Source: Girardinichthys multiradiatus (lineage: Eukaryota > Chordata > Actinopteri > Cyprinodontiformes > Goodeidae). Taken from it: a stretch of DNA of 64,000 bases. Where the stretch lies: positions 52,021,886 to 52,085,885 of the forward strand of contig NC_061810.1 in NCBI RefSeq assembly GCF_021462225.1, given 5' to 3'. Shown here one piece after another: positions 47,407 to 56,965 of this stretch. The position numbers and the translations under genes were made by a program. The stretch's first letter is position 1; each line of letters begins with the position of its first letter. The notes below the pieces were generated by a model, which was given only the letters and a program-made list of their open reading frames with translations, ran no database searches and was not told the origin of the DNA.

Positions 47407-49020
47407 TCAAACTCAAGGTCCGCGGGCCACAACCGGACCCCAGAAGTTTAGTGATTCTCTAGAAGTAGAGCCTTTTAATATGGTGATTGTGTGCTTGAAT
47501 GTTATTTTGTCAATCAATAAGCAGTTTTGTCTACATTCTGCCACAATCTGCCTTTTGAAAATGTTTTGAATCTTGCTCTTTATGTATAAAAAAAAAAAGA
47601 GAAAAGAAAAATTGGCTAAAGTCTGCAGACACAAAATGAACCTGGATTGAAGCTCTAACTAAGTTTATTTAATCTGAGATCTTCTCCAAAGGCAACAGTA
47701 TATGTCAGTCTACATGAGATACTAACAACTTCACCTACTGGTATAATATAAAGATCTGATTGAATATGTGAAACAAACAATGATGAAAGTTTTTCAACAG
47801 GTGATGCTCATCCAGGAGGAAGACAGTGTTCCTAGGAAATGCAGCTCATTCATTAACAATCATTTTTTCTCCTATAGGTGGAAGTTTTGCTGACTAATCA
47901 TAGGCTGGATCTATGAAACATTATGAGCACAGACCAAATGACCAAGGTTCAGACTGACTTATGAACCTCACTGACCTGACAATGATAACATGACACCCAA
48001 CAGATAACACCTTTAAGGAGGACCCACTAAGACCACCTTATTGATTCTTGGTGAATAAAAAAAAAAAAAGAATTGAAGCGTTCAAAACAGACCTAGTGGA
48101 AACAAAAGGGGTTATGAGGAAACAATGTGCATTTTAAGAATAATAGAAGTCAAATTATGTTCAAATCTTTGCAAATAAAATGACTCTGACAGAGAAATAA
48201 GTAAGTAGTGTGTGAATGTGTGTGAATGGGAATGACTGATTTCATTGTAATGCATCTTTGAGGGACCTTAAAAGCGTTAATAAAGGTCTGATGTTCTGAT
48301 GATCTTTGACAAATTTATATCTTAATAAGGTTTCCAGAATCTTTTCTGAAAAATCATATAAAGATATCAAAGGTTCTACTTGTATTGAAAATACTGATAA
48401 CCATAAGAAAGTTCATAGATCTGTCTTCAATTTTTCATAATTCTTTTACAAACAGGTTATTTAAACTTTCATGTGGCCAAATGTCTGTATTTGACTTTCT
48501 GTTTTTATGAAATAAATGTCTGTTTCATGTTATGTAAAAATTAGAGTCCTCAACATTACCATAATAATATTAGGTCAGTTCTCTATGGTAAAACAAAAAG
48601 ATTTTAACAGATGTTTAGACTTTTTCCAGTCAGGTTCAAAATGATTGAATTAGACTCAAACTTAACATAAGATGAAATGAACCTTAACAGAATTACTGGA
48701 CTGGACTGAAATAGAGAAAACTTGAGTTAATTGAAACAAACTTTAGTTACTTGAACTAAATACAAAGCTGACTGAAACTGTATGTTGTATCTATAAAACT
48801 GGGTAAAACAAACTAAGATTATAAGATATAATATGCCCTTCATTTTTTGTGTTCATCAGTGAGTTTTTATTTTTTATTTTTAATAAGAACTAAACCAAGC
48901 ATTATTTAAAATAATAGCAACTACCAAAAATAGTGATCTCCTTTTTAAATGTAATAAGGACTTACTTTATTAAAAAAAAGATAAAATAAAGTCCCGAATA
49001 AAATAAAATATGATAAAAAA
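47407..49020. other. Foreign AT-rich block inside ERV-1
   Basis: Begins with CATGTGTCAAACTCAAGGTC and CGCGGGCCACA, an opening seen at the ends of some hAT-type repeats. No retroviral text and no gene from here until about 49040. Right boundary unclear. It replaces most of gag and all of the protease. Confidence 0.45.
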
Positions 49021-49189
49021 GAATAATAAGAATTTGGAAAAACAGAGGCTTTAAACCTCTGCAGGAACAGCACTGACACTGTCAAAGGTAGATCCTAATA
49101 CAGGAATCTGGAAGCTCATTCTGGCGTGGATAGTCAAAGTCCATCCAAGGACACATTTAAATGAGGCAGAGGGACAAATACAGGGCTTA

Positions 49190-50520
49190 GCTGAGAGCAA
49201 AAAGAGCAACATGCATCCTGCCCTAGCTGCTGTCCCACCTGAACTGTGGTCCCAATCATCAACTGATGTAGGACTTATAAAGGGGTTCCCACCATACAAG
49301 GTTAAAACTAATATCTGAAAAAAGGCCATTAGTCCGCCAATACCCCTTAAAGCCAGAAGCTGAAGAAGGTATTAAGCCAGTAATACAAGATATGTTGAAG
49401 TCAGGAATATTAAGAGAAGCCCCTGAAGCTACATGTAGAGCATGCAGCTCCTGATGTTTCAAATCCACACACATTGCTGCATTCACTGACCCCAGATAAA
49501 AAGTATTTCTCAGTAATAGATCTTAGCAATGCTTTCTTCACAGTACCACTGCATGAAGAGTCACAGCATTTGTTTGGTTTTCAGTTTAAAGGGAAAAAAT
49601 ACACCTATACTAGGCTTCCACAAGGTTTTAGTGAAAGCCCACATGTATATATACAGGCATTAAGGTACTCAATGAGCACCTGCATAATACCAGAACACAG
49701 TCAAGTTCTGCTATATGTAGATGACATTTTAGTAGCATCAGACACAGAAAAACAATGTGAAGAGGCCACAATTACTGTGTTAAAGCACCTACACCAAACA
49801 GGCCACAAGGCCTCAAGAGACAAGCTGCAGTTTTGTAAAAAGGAAGTGGTTTATTTAGGGCACACACTGTCACAGAACGGCCTCTCCCTGCTGAATAGCA
49901 GAAAAACAACCATACAGGAAGCCCCAAAACCAAAAACAAAGCAGCAAATGATGTCCTTTTTAGGACTTTGTAATTTCTGTAGGGAGTGGCTGCCCGACTA
50001 TGCAGCCATAGTGCAACCATTACAATCTATGATTTGTGGGGCAAACATGATATTAAGGGACAAAATTATTTGGACAGAAGAGGGGGAACAAGCATTTATT
50101 AACTTAAAGAACTTACTGCAAACCACAGTTACATTAGCCTTACCAGACTCTCTGTCTCTGGTCAAACTATGGATGAGAATAACTCCAAATCAAACTGGCC
50201 TCACTCCATTTGAAATAGTACATGGCACACCGTTTCTTCTGCCCTCTGACATGAATGACATAGAGAAAGCACAACAGGAAACTTCATTAGCTGAGTGGAT
50301 GAATAAAATGTTGCAGACAAAAGAAGAACAAATGTCCAGTGGTCTGCCGATAACCTCTGCTCCTATCCCACAGAACGACCTGAGGCCTGGAGACCTGGTC
50401 CTGATTAAGACATTCCACAGGAAAGATTGGAGCACTCCCCGTTGGGAAAGGTCTGTTCCAGGTGCTCCTGACAACGTCCACAGCTCTGAAAATAGCAGAG
50501 AGGCCTTCCTGGATCCATAA
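49190..50520 (+). pseudogene. ERV-1 pol remains: RT, then integrase C terminus
   Basis: 49190-49430 holds the N-terminal RT region in other frames. The main frame, open from 49414 to 50520 (the 49474 TTG is not a real start), holds DLSNAFFTVPL, LPQGFSESP, the catalytic YVDD (about 49714), LGHTLSQNGL and FLGLCNFCREWLPDY, typical of gamma/epsilon RT. After DSLSLVK at about 50165 it jumps into the integrase C-terminal part ([30 protein letters not shown]). The RNase H and integrase core are deleted, with joint text CTATGGATGAG. A frameshift near 50445 spoils the end. A small deletion near 49430 also removes part of the RT fingers. This enzyme cannot work. Confidence 0.9.
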
Positions 50521-50569
50521 AAGCCACTGTAAGCCAGTTTTGCCATTGCAGGAGCCAGATCAACTGACG

Positions 50570-51628
50570 GGGTAGCAGAGGAAGTCCGGGTTCAAAGGGA
50601 CTGGAGGACCCATATACGTGCAACCCTCATAATTGTACCTGTCCCAATTTCTGGAGAGCTTTCAATATTACAGAAGGAGAAAAAGTGTCCCCTTTCAATG
50701 CATATTTAAAGGACAAAGCAGCATGCCCAGTGTTACAACAAAAACAAAGGGAACAACTCTACTTACTTGGGTACAAGTACAAATTGTAAAACAACATCTC
50801 AGATTACAACCTTCATGCAAAACGGCACATACTGGATAGAAGGGGTGGCATGGTTATGTGATAATAACGCTTATGTACTTCCACCCAGTTGGTATGGTGT
50901 ATGTGCCCCAGTTTTCACATCAGATCACACTGTGGTACTTAGTAAGCAGACTATAGTTATACCACATAGGGGATCAAAAAGGGAAATAGATGTTAAACCA
51001 CATGACCCCATTTGGGGAACAAATGTCCCAGATGAATTTAAACTTTGGTCTAAAGATGATAAAACATTATTATCTCTCTTACCCTGGTTAGGTGTGGGCA
51101 AATTAATGCTGCGCGTGGACACTTTAAGTTATCGATTTGGATTGTTTCTAAATAACTCCATAATAGTAGAAGAGGGTCAAAACACAGAAATGAGCGCTAT
51201 GCGAGCCATGATAATTCAGAACCGCATGGCTTTGGATATTCTAACAGCATCAACGGGGGGCGTTTGTGTTCTATTGAATAACACCTGTTGCACATATATC
51301 CCAGATAATATACACTCTGCAAACATAACGGGAGCATTAAACAACCTACAGAATCTGCAAAATGTCATGGCACATGACCACCCAGATCCTAACTCTTCTT
51401 GGTTAGATTGGATGCTCACAGGGGGATGGATAAATCTGTTTTAAGGTTCTCCTAGTTGCAGTAATAGCATGCATGGGCCTTCTGTGTCTCCCGTCAATAT
51501 GTATTATCCCATGTTGCAAATGCATGGTACAAAGAATAGTAACTCAGTCAGTCACGGTGGCATATGCAACACTGAACCAGGTAGAAATGCACGGAAATGA
51601 AGGGGACGATTATGATGACATGTTGTAA
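50570..51628 (+). pseudogene. ERV-1 env, deleted and frameshifted
   Basis: 50590-50790 holds a surface-subunit piece (CNPHNCTCPNFW, likely N-glycosylated). The frame 50767-51444 holds the end of the surface subunit, a basic cleavage-like RGSKRE, and the transmembrane subunit with QNRMALDILTASTGGVC and C-x6-CC (CVLLNNTCC), the gamma-type disulfide motif. A frameshift at about 51440 moves the membrane span and tail (ending at 51628) into another frame. Most of the surface subunit is missing. Env would mediate entry; this copy is not functional. Confidence 0.85.
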
Positions 51629-51874
51629 ATAAATCACATCGAAAGCCTGAGTGAACTCATACATTGTATTTCATAAAATGACCTTACAGCAGAAAATCGA
51701 AAGAAGTCGTTGTTTAAGTGAAATGAGAAAAATACAATGATGACATAAACAGGGCAGATTTTTAAATTCCTTTATTATGTTTCACTGTTTTCATTAAGTA
51801 TTATTGTTTTATTTTTATGTTTTCAAGTATTAATCAACATTTAACTTTTAATGGTCGCCGAGGGCGGCGGGGCC

Positions 51875-51932
51875 GTATGAGTATTTCCCACAAAATATAA
51901 TCTGTTTACCGTCCGTGGGTTTTCGCTCATAC
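51875..51932 (+). promoter_or_regulatory. Imperfect hairpin downstream of env
   Basis: GTATGAGTATTTCCCAC pairs with GTGGGTTTTCGCTCATAC (51915-51932) apart from a small internal mismatch, around a ~23-base loop. It lies between env and the polypurine tract, where RNA export elements can lie. Role inferred only. Confidence 0.4.
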
Positions 51933-51981
51933 AGAGTATTTTTCTTATTTTGTTTTTATATGAAATGTTTTTACTCGTGAT

Positions 51982-51994
51982 AAAAAGGAGGGAC
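51982..51994 (+). other. ERV-1 polypurine tract
   Basis: AAAAAGGAGGGAC directly before the TG of the 3' LTR. It would prime plus-strand synthesis. Confidence 0.8.
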
Positions 51995-52170
51995 TGTTGG
52001 ATGGGTGCGAAAACTTATCACTCATGTAAAAACTTTGTGCTATAGTGCAGCTGCACTCTGCTTTGTATCATGCTCCGGTATGCAGCTCTCCCTGTGTGTG
52101 GGATCTCCATTATCTATTTCACACACACCAGAGGCTGAATCGCATCCCGTGGGAACCAGCCTCTTTTTCA

Positions 52171-52173
<3 letters not shown>

Positions 52174-52239
<66 letters not shown>
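52174..52239. repeat. (CA)n microsatellite
   Basis: About 33 CA units without interruption. The 67-codon frames on both strands here are products of the repeat. Confidence 0.95.
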
Positions 52240-52241
<2 letters not shown>

Positions 52242-52270
52242 TGTCTGAACTGTCTGTTGAACTGTGCATA

Positions 52271-53615
52271 TGTAGCCCACCTATACCCATCTAAAGTAGG
52301 TAGGGGCCCCTGGGTTCGTTAAACCAATTAACTTGACTTACAACTCGTAACTCTAATAAACATATCCTACAACTTCTTTATACACTCTTGTGTTTTAGAC
52401 CTATGTTGAGTCTCACTCACCTTAGAGTAACAGGACACTAGCACTTTAGGTTCTTTCTACTAATAATATGGCTCTGAGAAAGAATAAAACTCTGAATATA
52501 CTGTAAAGCAATATACATGCAATGAAATATCCAAACTCTATTCCTTATTCAAATACTATTTTACCAGAAATAATCAAACACACACGGGAATAAAGTTTAA
52601 ACTTCTGAAACATATATTAAACACCATAATAAATTCACAGAATTATAACAATATTTCAGTCTTTCCAAAACCTATGTAAACTAAAGTGGGCCCACACTTC
52701 AAGGTCTACCTAAGCTGGCAAATAATTAACTAAAATATAGTCCAAGAAAATAAACCCCACGTTGCAGGCCTGATGTGATGGTGAAGCGTGAAATGTGATA
52801 CCTTGCTCCAAAAAGAAAATCTTAAACCCTCGTGGAATTTCACCTGTCCTTAGTCCCAGTCAGGAAGAAGATGATGGTGCAGGATGTTGTCAGCTCCTTT
52901 ACCAGTCTCTCGGTCCACGGGAATCAGCAGGCAGCAGGAAAGTCCAGTGAAGAAGGCCAGTGAAGTTTTCCAGCAGTCATATACACTATCAGTGTAAGCT
53001 CATCTCTATGCATTAGGCTTAATTAACTCTTGAAGCTCCCACGACAGAAACATGAGCTAAGTCTTCTTCTGCTAGCCCATTTAGCTTACAGTACTCCAAG
53101 TCCATCCACTCTGTTAATGAATGCTAATGCATTAGCGAGCAATAAATAAAAACTCACAACTATTGTACAGCAAATTCCAGGTTGAAATAATCACAGTAGC
53201 TTCAAACTTAAGGGTAGAGAAGCGTCAGACTATCGAGTTGAAAAGTCTAAAATATCAGCAAATACCCGTTTTTAATAACTTCGCCACGTTTCTTTTCCAG
53301 CGCGGTCAAGCTCTCTCTTGCTGTAGATTACTTCCTGGTCTTTGACCAATCACGGACTGGTAAATTTGTGTGGCTCTACACCCCTTCCTCTTATAAACCT
53401 GAGCTCTTCAAAACAATGAAGATTACATATTTATAAAAACGTGTTTAAACTACATATTTGTAAATTCTTTAACTTCTTATACCATAGTATTTTAAGTACT
53501 TACACGCACCGTTTTCTAAACTTATTTATAACAATTTTAACATATATAAGACAACATTTTTAACACAGTCTAAATTATTACTCCTTTCATGAACTTAATT
53601 CAGGACTGGGTTACA
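52271..53615 (+). mobile_element. LTR-like insertion (1.35 kb) in the ERV-1 3' LTR
   Basis: Starts TGTAGCCCACC and ends CTGGGTTACA, imperfect inverted ends of TG...CA type. CATA stands at 52267-52270 and 53616-53619. Taking the block out restores GCATATAAATAAAG as in the 5' LTR. CCAATCACG at about 53347 and CTTATAAACC at about 53391 could be promoter boxes. No coding frame. Best read as a solo LTR of another retroelement. Confidence 0.65.
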
Positions 53616-54246
53616 CATATAAATAAAGAGATAGGTTGTCAAAACTTTGTAGTCTGCACTGCAAAGTGAGCTACCCTTGTTGCAAGTAAAACTGACTGTA
53701 TCGTTCTTGCCTCTGAGTTGACTAATTAATACCTAACACTGGTTTCTGGATCGCAGAACAAACTCCAACACAGCAAGAACAAACAGACTAAATAAGACTA
53801 ATGACACCGCATGGAACAAAGGACAAAGATGAACTTCAATACAAACGAAGATGGACATGAAACAATAGGGCAGGTAATCAGGGGGGAACAAGACACAGGT
53901 GTGGACAGAGTAGGAGACTGAGAGGGAGATGAACCAAATTAGGAGTAACAGGAACATGAGGAACAAACTATAAACAAACCCAGGAAACCAGAACACAGGG
54001 GAGAGAACAGAGACAAGAAGGACAGGGCAGGAAATAAACTTCATAACTAAAAACAGGAACAGATCTAAACAGACAATCATCAAACCCATAAGACCACTGG
54101 GCAAACCAGAACCTAGACAACCTATAAGAAAAGGAAAACACACCTGAAACATAGAACCACGAAATAACCATGCCCTGTAGTAAACAGAAAAACACCTGAC
54201 TGAATAAACGTAAACAAATACCAAACCAAAATTCCACATTGTGACC

Positions 54247-54491
54247 GGATCTGCCTCCCATTCTACTTCTAGAGACTCTAGGAACCACCAGTAAACCTGC
54301 AGTCTGAGACCGAAGTGTTCTGTTTGGAACATATGGACCAATCAGATCTCTGATGTACGATGGAGCTTGATGACAGCTGTGGGCACAGCTAACCAAAAAG
54401 TAAGCTTCATTAACTCATACTCCACTAACTAAAATATTAGCTTCGCTGACGCCTAACTGCTAAAAAGATAAAAAAAATCATTGGAAGCTAG
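54247..54491 (-). repeat. L2-type repeat, second part, then undefined DNA
   Basis: 54252-54370 (CAGTCTGAGACCGAAGTG, AATCAGATCTCTGATGTA) continues the repeat left at 45484. 54371-54491 is unassigned and contains the palindrome AGCTGTGGGCACAGCT. Confidence 0.55.
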
Positions 54492-55613
54492 CGACAACTA
54501 ACTAATGAGGCCACACCAGGTGACTGCGCCACACTAGCCAGCATTATTTCCCCCATCCCAAATAACACTAAAACAGGGCCCTTTACCCCTCTACGGAGAA
54601 ATGGCACATACACTTGTTTTGACTTCACTTCCACAAAACCACAGGTAAATGTAGGACAAATTCCTCGCGATTGGTGTAACATCATAGTGCCAGGCTCAGT
54701 GATAGGTCCCTGGGCACGAGCAGGACTTTACTATTATTGGGGCGAACATAGACTGCTCACTAATATACCACAAGACACTGTAGGATTGTGTGCCATGGTT
54801 AGGCTACAGGCACCACTGATCCTGATAGGACCTAATATAACATCTGCTCCGACCACACATGATAAGACCAGGGCGTTAACACGTAAAAGAAGAAGGCACA
54901 TCATGAAAAGGAGCGCAGGAACCTTTGATTTAAGTCAAGGCTCCCCCACTTACATTGATGCCATAGGAGTGCCTTGGGGTGTGCCAAATGAATATAAAAT
55001 CACGGACCAAATCTCAGCAGGTTTTGAAAATATCCCAATCATTGCAGCCTTTTTTCCGGTGACCCCAAATAAAAACGTAGACCGCATCAACTACATCCAT
55101 TACAATGTCTTACGTCTAGCTAACCTAACCAGGGATGCAGTAGAAGGCCTGTCCGAACAAGTGTCTCCAACCTCCCTCATGACTGTGCAAAACCGAATGG
55201 GATTAGATATGTTGTTAGCAGAAAAAGGGGGCATCTGCGCGATGTTTGGGGATATGTGTTGCACTTTTATTCCCAACAACACTGCACCGGATGGTTCAGT
55301 CTCAAAAGCTTTAGAAGGGTTAAAAACACTCTCGGTCACGATGCATGAGCACTCAGGACTAGACAATCAGTTAGAAGACTGGATGACAGGAATGCTTGGA
55401 CACTGGAAAGGGTTGATTATGTCATTGTTCATATCCATTGCTGTTTTTGTAGCTATTAAGGTTACCTGTGGATGTTGCTGTGTACCATGTATAAGATCTT
55501 TAATTGTTCGCTTTATTACTACAACCATTGAAGGGAAAAACACACCTCCTCCTCCTTCCCATATGATGCCTTTGCTTGCGGTTGATGCTAACGAAGAGGA
55601 GGACGAAGAGTAA
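54492..55613 (+). CDS. ERV-2b env, 3' part, long open frame
   Basis: The frame is open from 54492 to a TAA at 55611-55613 (about 373 codons); a GTG at 54687 is not the true start. The first part is surface-subunit-like (RNGTYTCFDF, RDWCNIIVPG). A basic RKRRRHIMKRS is the likely furin-type cleavage region. The transmembrane subunit follows with QNRMGLDMLLAEKGGIC, the C-x6-CC motif CAMFGDMCC, a hydrophobic span LIMSLFISIAVFVAIKV, a Cys-rich stretch and an acidic tail ending EEEDEE. It is gamma type and distinct from the ERV-1 env. The N-terminal surface region is missing to the left. No stop is seen in the retained part. Env proteins mediate fusion; a co-opted gene is possible but unproven. Confidence 0.88.
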   Translation, partial: RQLTNEATPGDCATLASIISPIPNNTKTGPFTPLRRNGTYTCFDFTSTKPQVNVGQIPRDWCNIIVPGSVIGPWARAGLYYYWGEHRLLTNIPQDTVGLCAMVRLQAPLILIGPNITSAPTTHDKTRALTRKRRRHIMKRSAGTFDLSQGSPTYIDAIGVPWGVPNEYKITDQISAGFENIPIIAAFFPVTPNKNVDRINYIHYNVLRLANLTRDAVEGLSEQVSPTSLMTVQNRMGLDMLLAEKGGICAMFGDMCCTFIPNNTAPDGSVSKALEGLKTLSVTMHEHSGLDNQLEDWMTGMLGHWKGLIMSLFISIAVFVAIKVTCGCCCVPCIRSLIVRFITTTIEGKNTPPPPSHMMPLLAVDANEEEDEE

Positions 55614-55683
55614 CACGTAAGAGTAAGTCACAGGGCTAATACGTTTTTGTGTGCTAAAACTTGTCTGACATGTATTACTGTCT

Positions 55684-55754
55684 AGGGTGCAAATACTTTT
55701 GTAGGATGTGAAAACTTTTGACAGTGTGAATACTTTTTGTAGGGTACTAAATGA
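55684..55754 (+). repeat. ~19-nt period repeat downstream of env
   Basis: GGGTGCAAATACTTTT, GATGTGAAAACTTTT, AGTGTGAATACTTTT and a partial GGGTACTAAATG start about 18-20 bases apart. The same motif stands before gag on the minus strand at 59060-59154. Confidence 0.7.
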
Positions 55755-56063
55755 TTACTGTCTAGGGAACAGAAGGATGGTAGAATATTATATTGGCATA
55801 TTTTGACAGACTATGGAATAAAGCACAGATCGACACCCTCCAGTTAGAGGGGTCAGGACTCCCTGTCAAGATTTAGAAGGTTGTAAGCATCCTTGGGACT
55901 ACAAAGGCCCAACAGGCAATAGTCCCTGGGCACATGGCGTGGCATTGGAGGCAGGGTCAAAAAGCATGATGACAAACATTTCCTTCTGCTCCACAGGTTG
56001 TAATGACTGTTAAACTCTTTTATTTAGCATCTCCGAGTAGTGGTGAAGTCTCACAGGAGACTT

Positions 56064-56077
56064 CAAAAGGGGAAAAT
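56064..56077 (+). other. ERV-2b polypurine tract
   Basis: CAAAAGGGGAAAAT lies immediately before the LTR start. Confidence 0.7.
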
Positions 56078-56561
56078 TGTGGAGATATATTATGTGTGTG
56101 CATTATTTTATAATGTGTGTGCATCATTATTGTGTTCATAACCAGTGTGGGAAATAAAATGTATAAGTCTGTATTAGTGGCTTGCAGCAGTGTTGTAGCA
56201 CAAACTTGCCCTTGAGTGTGGTGAAGCAGAGAAATACTGAAGAACTGTAATGGTGGGAAAAAGAATGTGAAAAGATTAACGGGCCAAGTACTCCCTTCTC
56301 ATATCAGCAGAAAAGCAGAATCCAGGTGCAGGACAATAGCTGTCCAAATATGGTAAGCCGGAAAAGTCTGTATGTAACTATATGTGTGAAAAAAACAGTG
56401 AAACAGGGCGTTGCCTATTTTCATGTGTGTTTCAATAAAAGCGATGGCCCCAGTGAGAAGTTCCGAAGTCGTCTCGGAGTGTGTTGTGTTACCGCATGAG
56501 AGAGCTTCCCCTGGGCCAGGTACTTACATTCAATATAACGGTGTCTGAGTGTGTTATTTCA
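56078..56561 (+). repeat. ERV-2b 3' LTR
   Basis: Starts TGTGGAGATATATT and ends GTGTGTTATTTCA. CAATAAAAG at about 56431 is a TATA or polyadenylation signal. Parts (GTTCATAACCAGTGTGG, GTGTTTCAATAAAAG) recall the LTR at 60309-60838. The right edge meets minus-strand protease sequence directly. The exact right end is uncertain by some bases. Confidence 0.7.
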
Positions 56562-56965
56562 ATGAGTGTGAATTCTTTCAGCTTACGGTGAACAAACGAA
56601 CACGCAAGAAGACCCCTCGGGGGGGTGCTTCAACAGGTGCCATTAGGAAGATGCACCTGTAGTCTGACCCACACAGAATGGTTGCGCCCATTTTGATCAA
56701 CATGTCTCTGCCCAGTAAATTTACTGGTGTGTCTGCGGACACTAAGTAGCTGTGGTTCAAAGTTTGCCCTCCTATTTCAGTTCTTAGGGGCTTGGTGTAA
56801 GGTAGGACTTGTTTAGCCCCAGAAAACCCATGACAGTGGTAGTCCTTGTGGAGAGAGTGTTAGGAGGGGCTTGTTGGATGGTTGAGCATGTAGCCCCAGT
56901 GTCCACTAGAAAAGGAAGACTTTTTCCATACACCGTCACGGACAGTAAGGGGTCCTCAGTCCCTC
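56562..56965 (-). pseudogene. ERV-2a protease
   Basis: Minus-strand text holds the aspartic-protease active site LPFLVDTGATCSTI at about 56930-56889. In a second frame (56760-56578) follow NHSYLVSADTPVNLLGRDML, the conserved LLGRD block near the C terminus of retropepsins. A frameshift lies between them. The enzyme would cut Gag and Pol. pol should follow further left on this strand, but the sequence runs into the ERV-2b LTR instead. Confidence 0.8.

Larger units (their letters stand above)
45641..53738 (+). mobile_element. ERV-1: endogenous retrovirus with two LTRs, heavily deleted
   Basis: A provirus flanked by CTGGT at 45636-45640 and 53739-53743. Order: 5' LTR, primer site, leader, gag start, foreign insert, partial pol, partial env, polypurine tract, 3' LTR. 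Features are gamma/epsilon type: N-myristoyl Gag start, LPQGF and YVDD reverse transcriptase, C-x6-CC Env. Every gene is broken. The two LTRs differ visibly (about nine or ten changes across the last ~118 bases), so the insertion is not recent. A related copy lies on the minus strand at 62703-64000. Confidence 0.9.
51995..53738 (+). repeat. ERV-1 3' LTR, interrupted
   Basis: The LTR parts are 51995-52270 and about 53620-53738. A (CA)n run (about 52174-52239) is much longer than in the 5' LTR. The rest follows the 5' LTR with scattered changes and ends AATACCTAACA before the CTGGT duplication. Confidence 0.88.
45485..54246. mobile_element. Non-autonomous element (~0.66 kb of own sequence) hosting ERV-1
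   Basis: Its own sequence is 45485-45640 plus 53744-54246. It starts TGTCATAATTTC and ends CATTGTGACC, imperfect inverted ends. GGATC stands at 45480-45484 and again at 54247-54251, a 5-bp target duplication in the L2-type repeat. The A-rich interior and the 5-bp duplication recall the element at 16301-16821. The 202-codon minus-strand frame across 53733-54341 spans three different repeats and is not a gene. Confidence 0.6.

Noticed and set aside
49474..50520. A single functional pol-type gene of 348 codons
   Set aside because: The open frame joins reverse transcriptase to the integrase end across a large deletion; RNase H and the integrase core are missing.
52005..52322. Frames rich in Thr-His or Val-Cys repeats
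   Set aside because: Direct translation of the (CA)n microsatellite in the 3' LTR.
53733..54341. 202-codon minus-strand frame
   Set aside because: It crosses the end of the ERV-1 LTR, the host element and the L2-type repeat, and its residues (V, F, L, C rich) come from A-rich plus-strand DNA. Not a gene.
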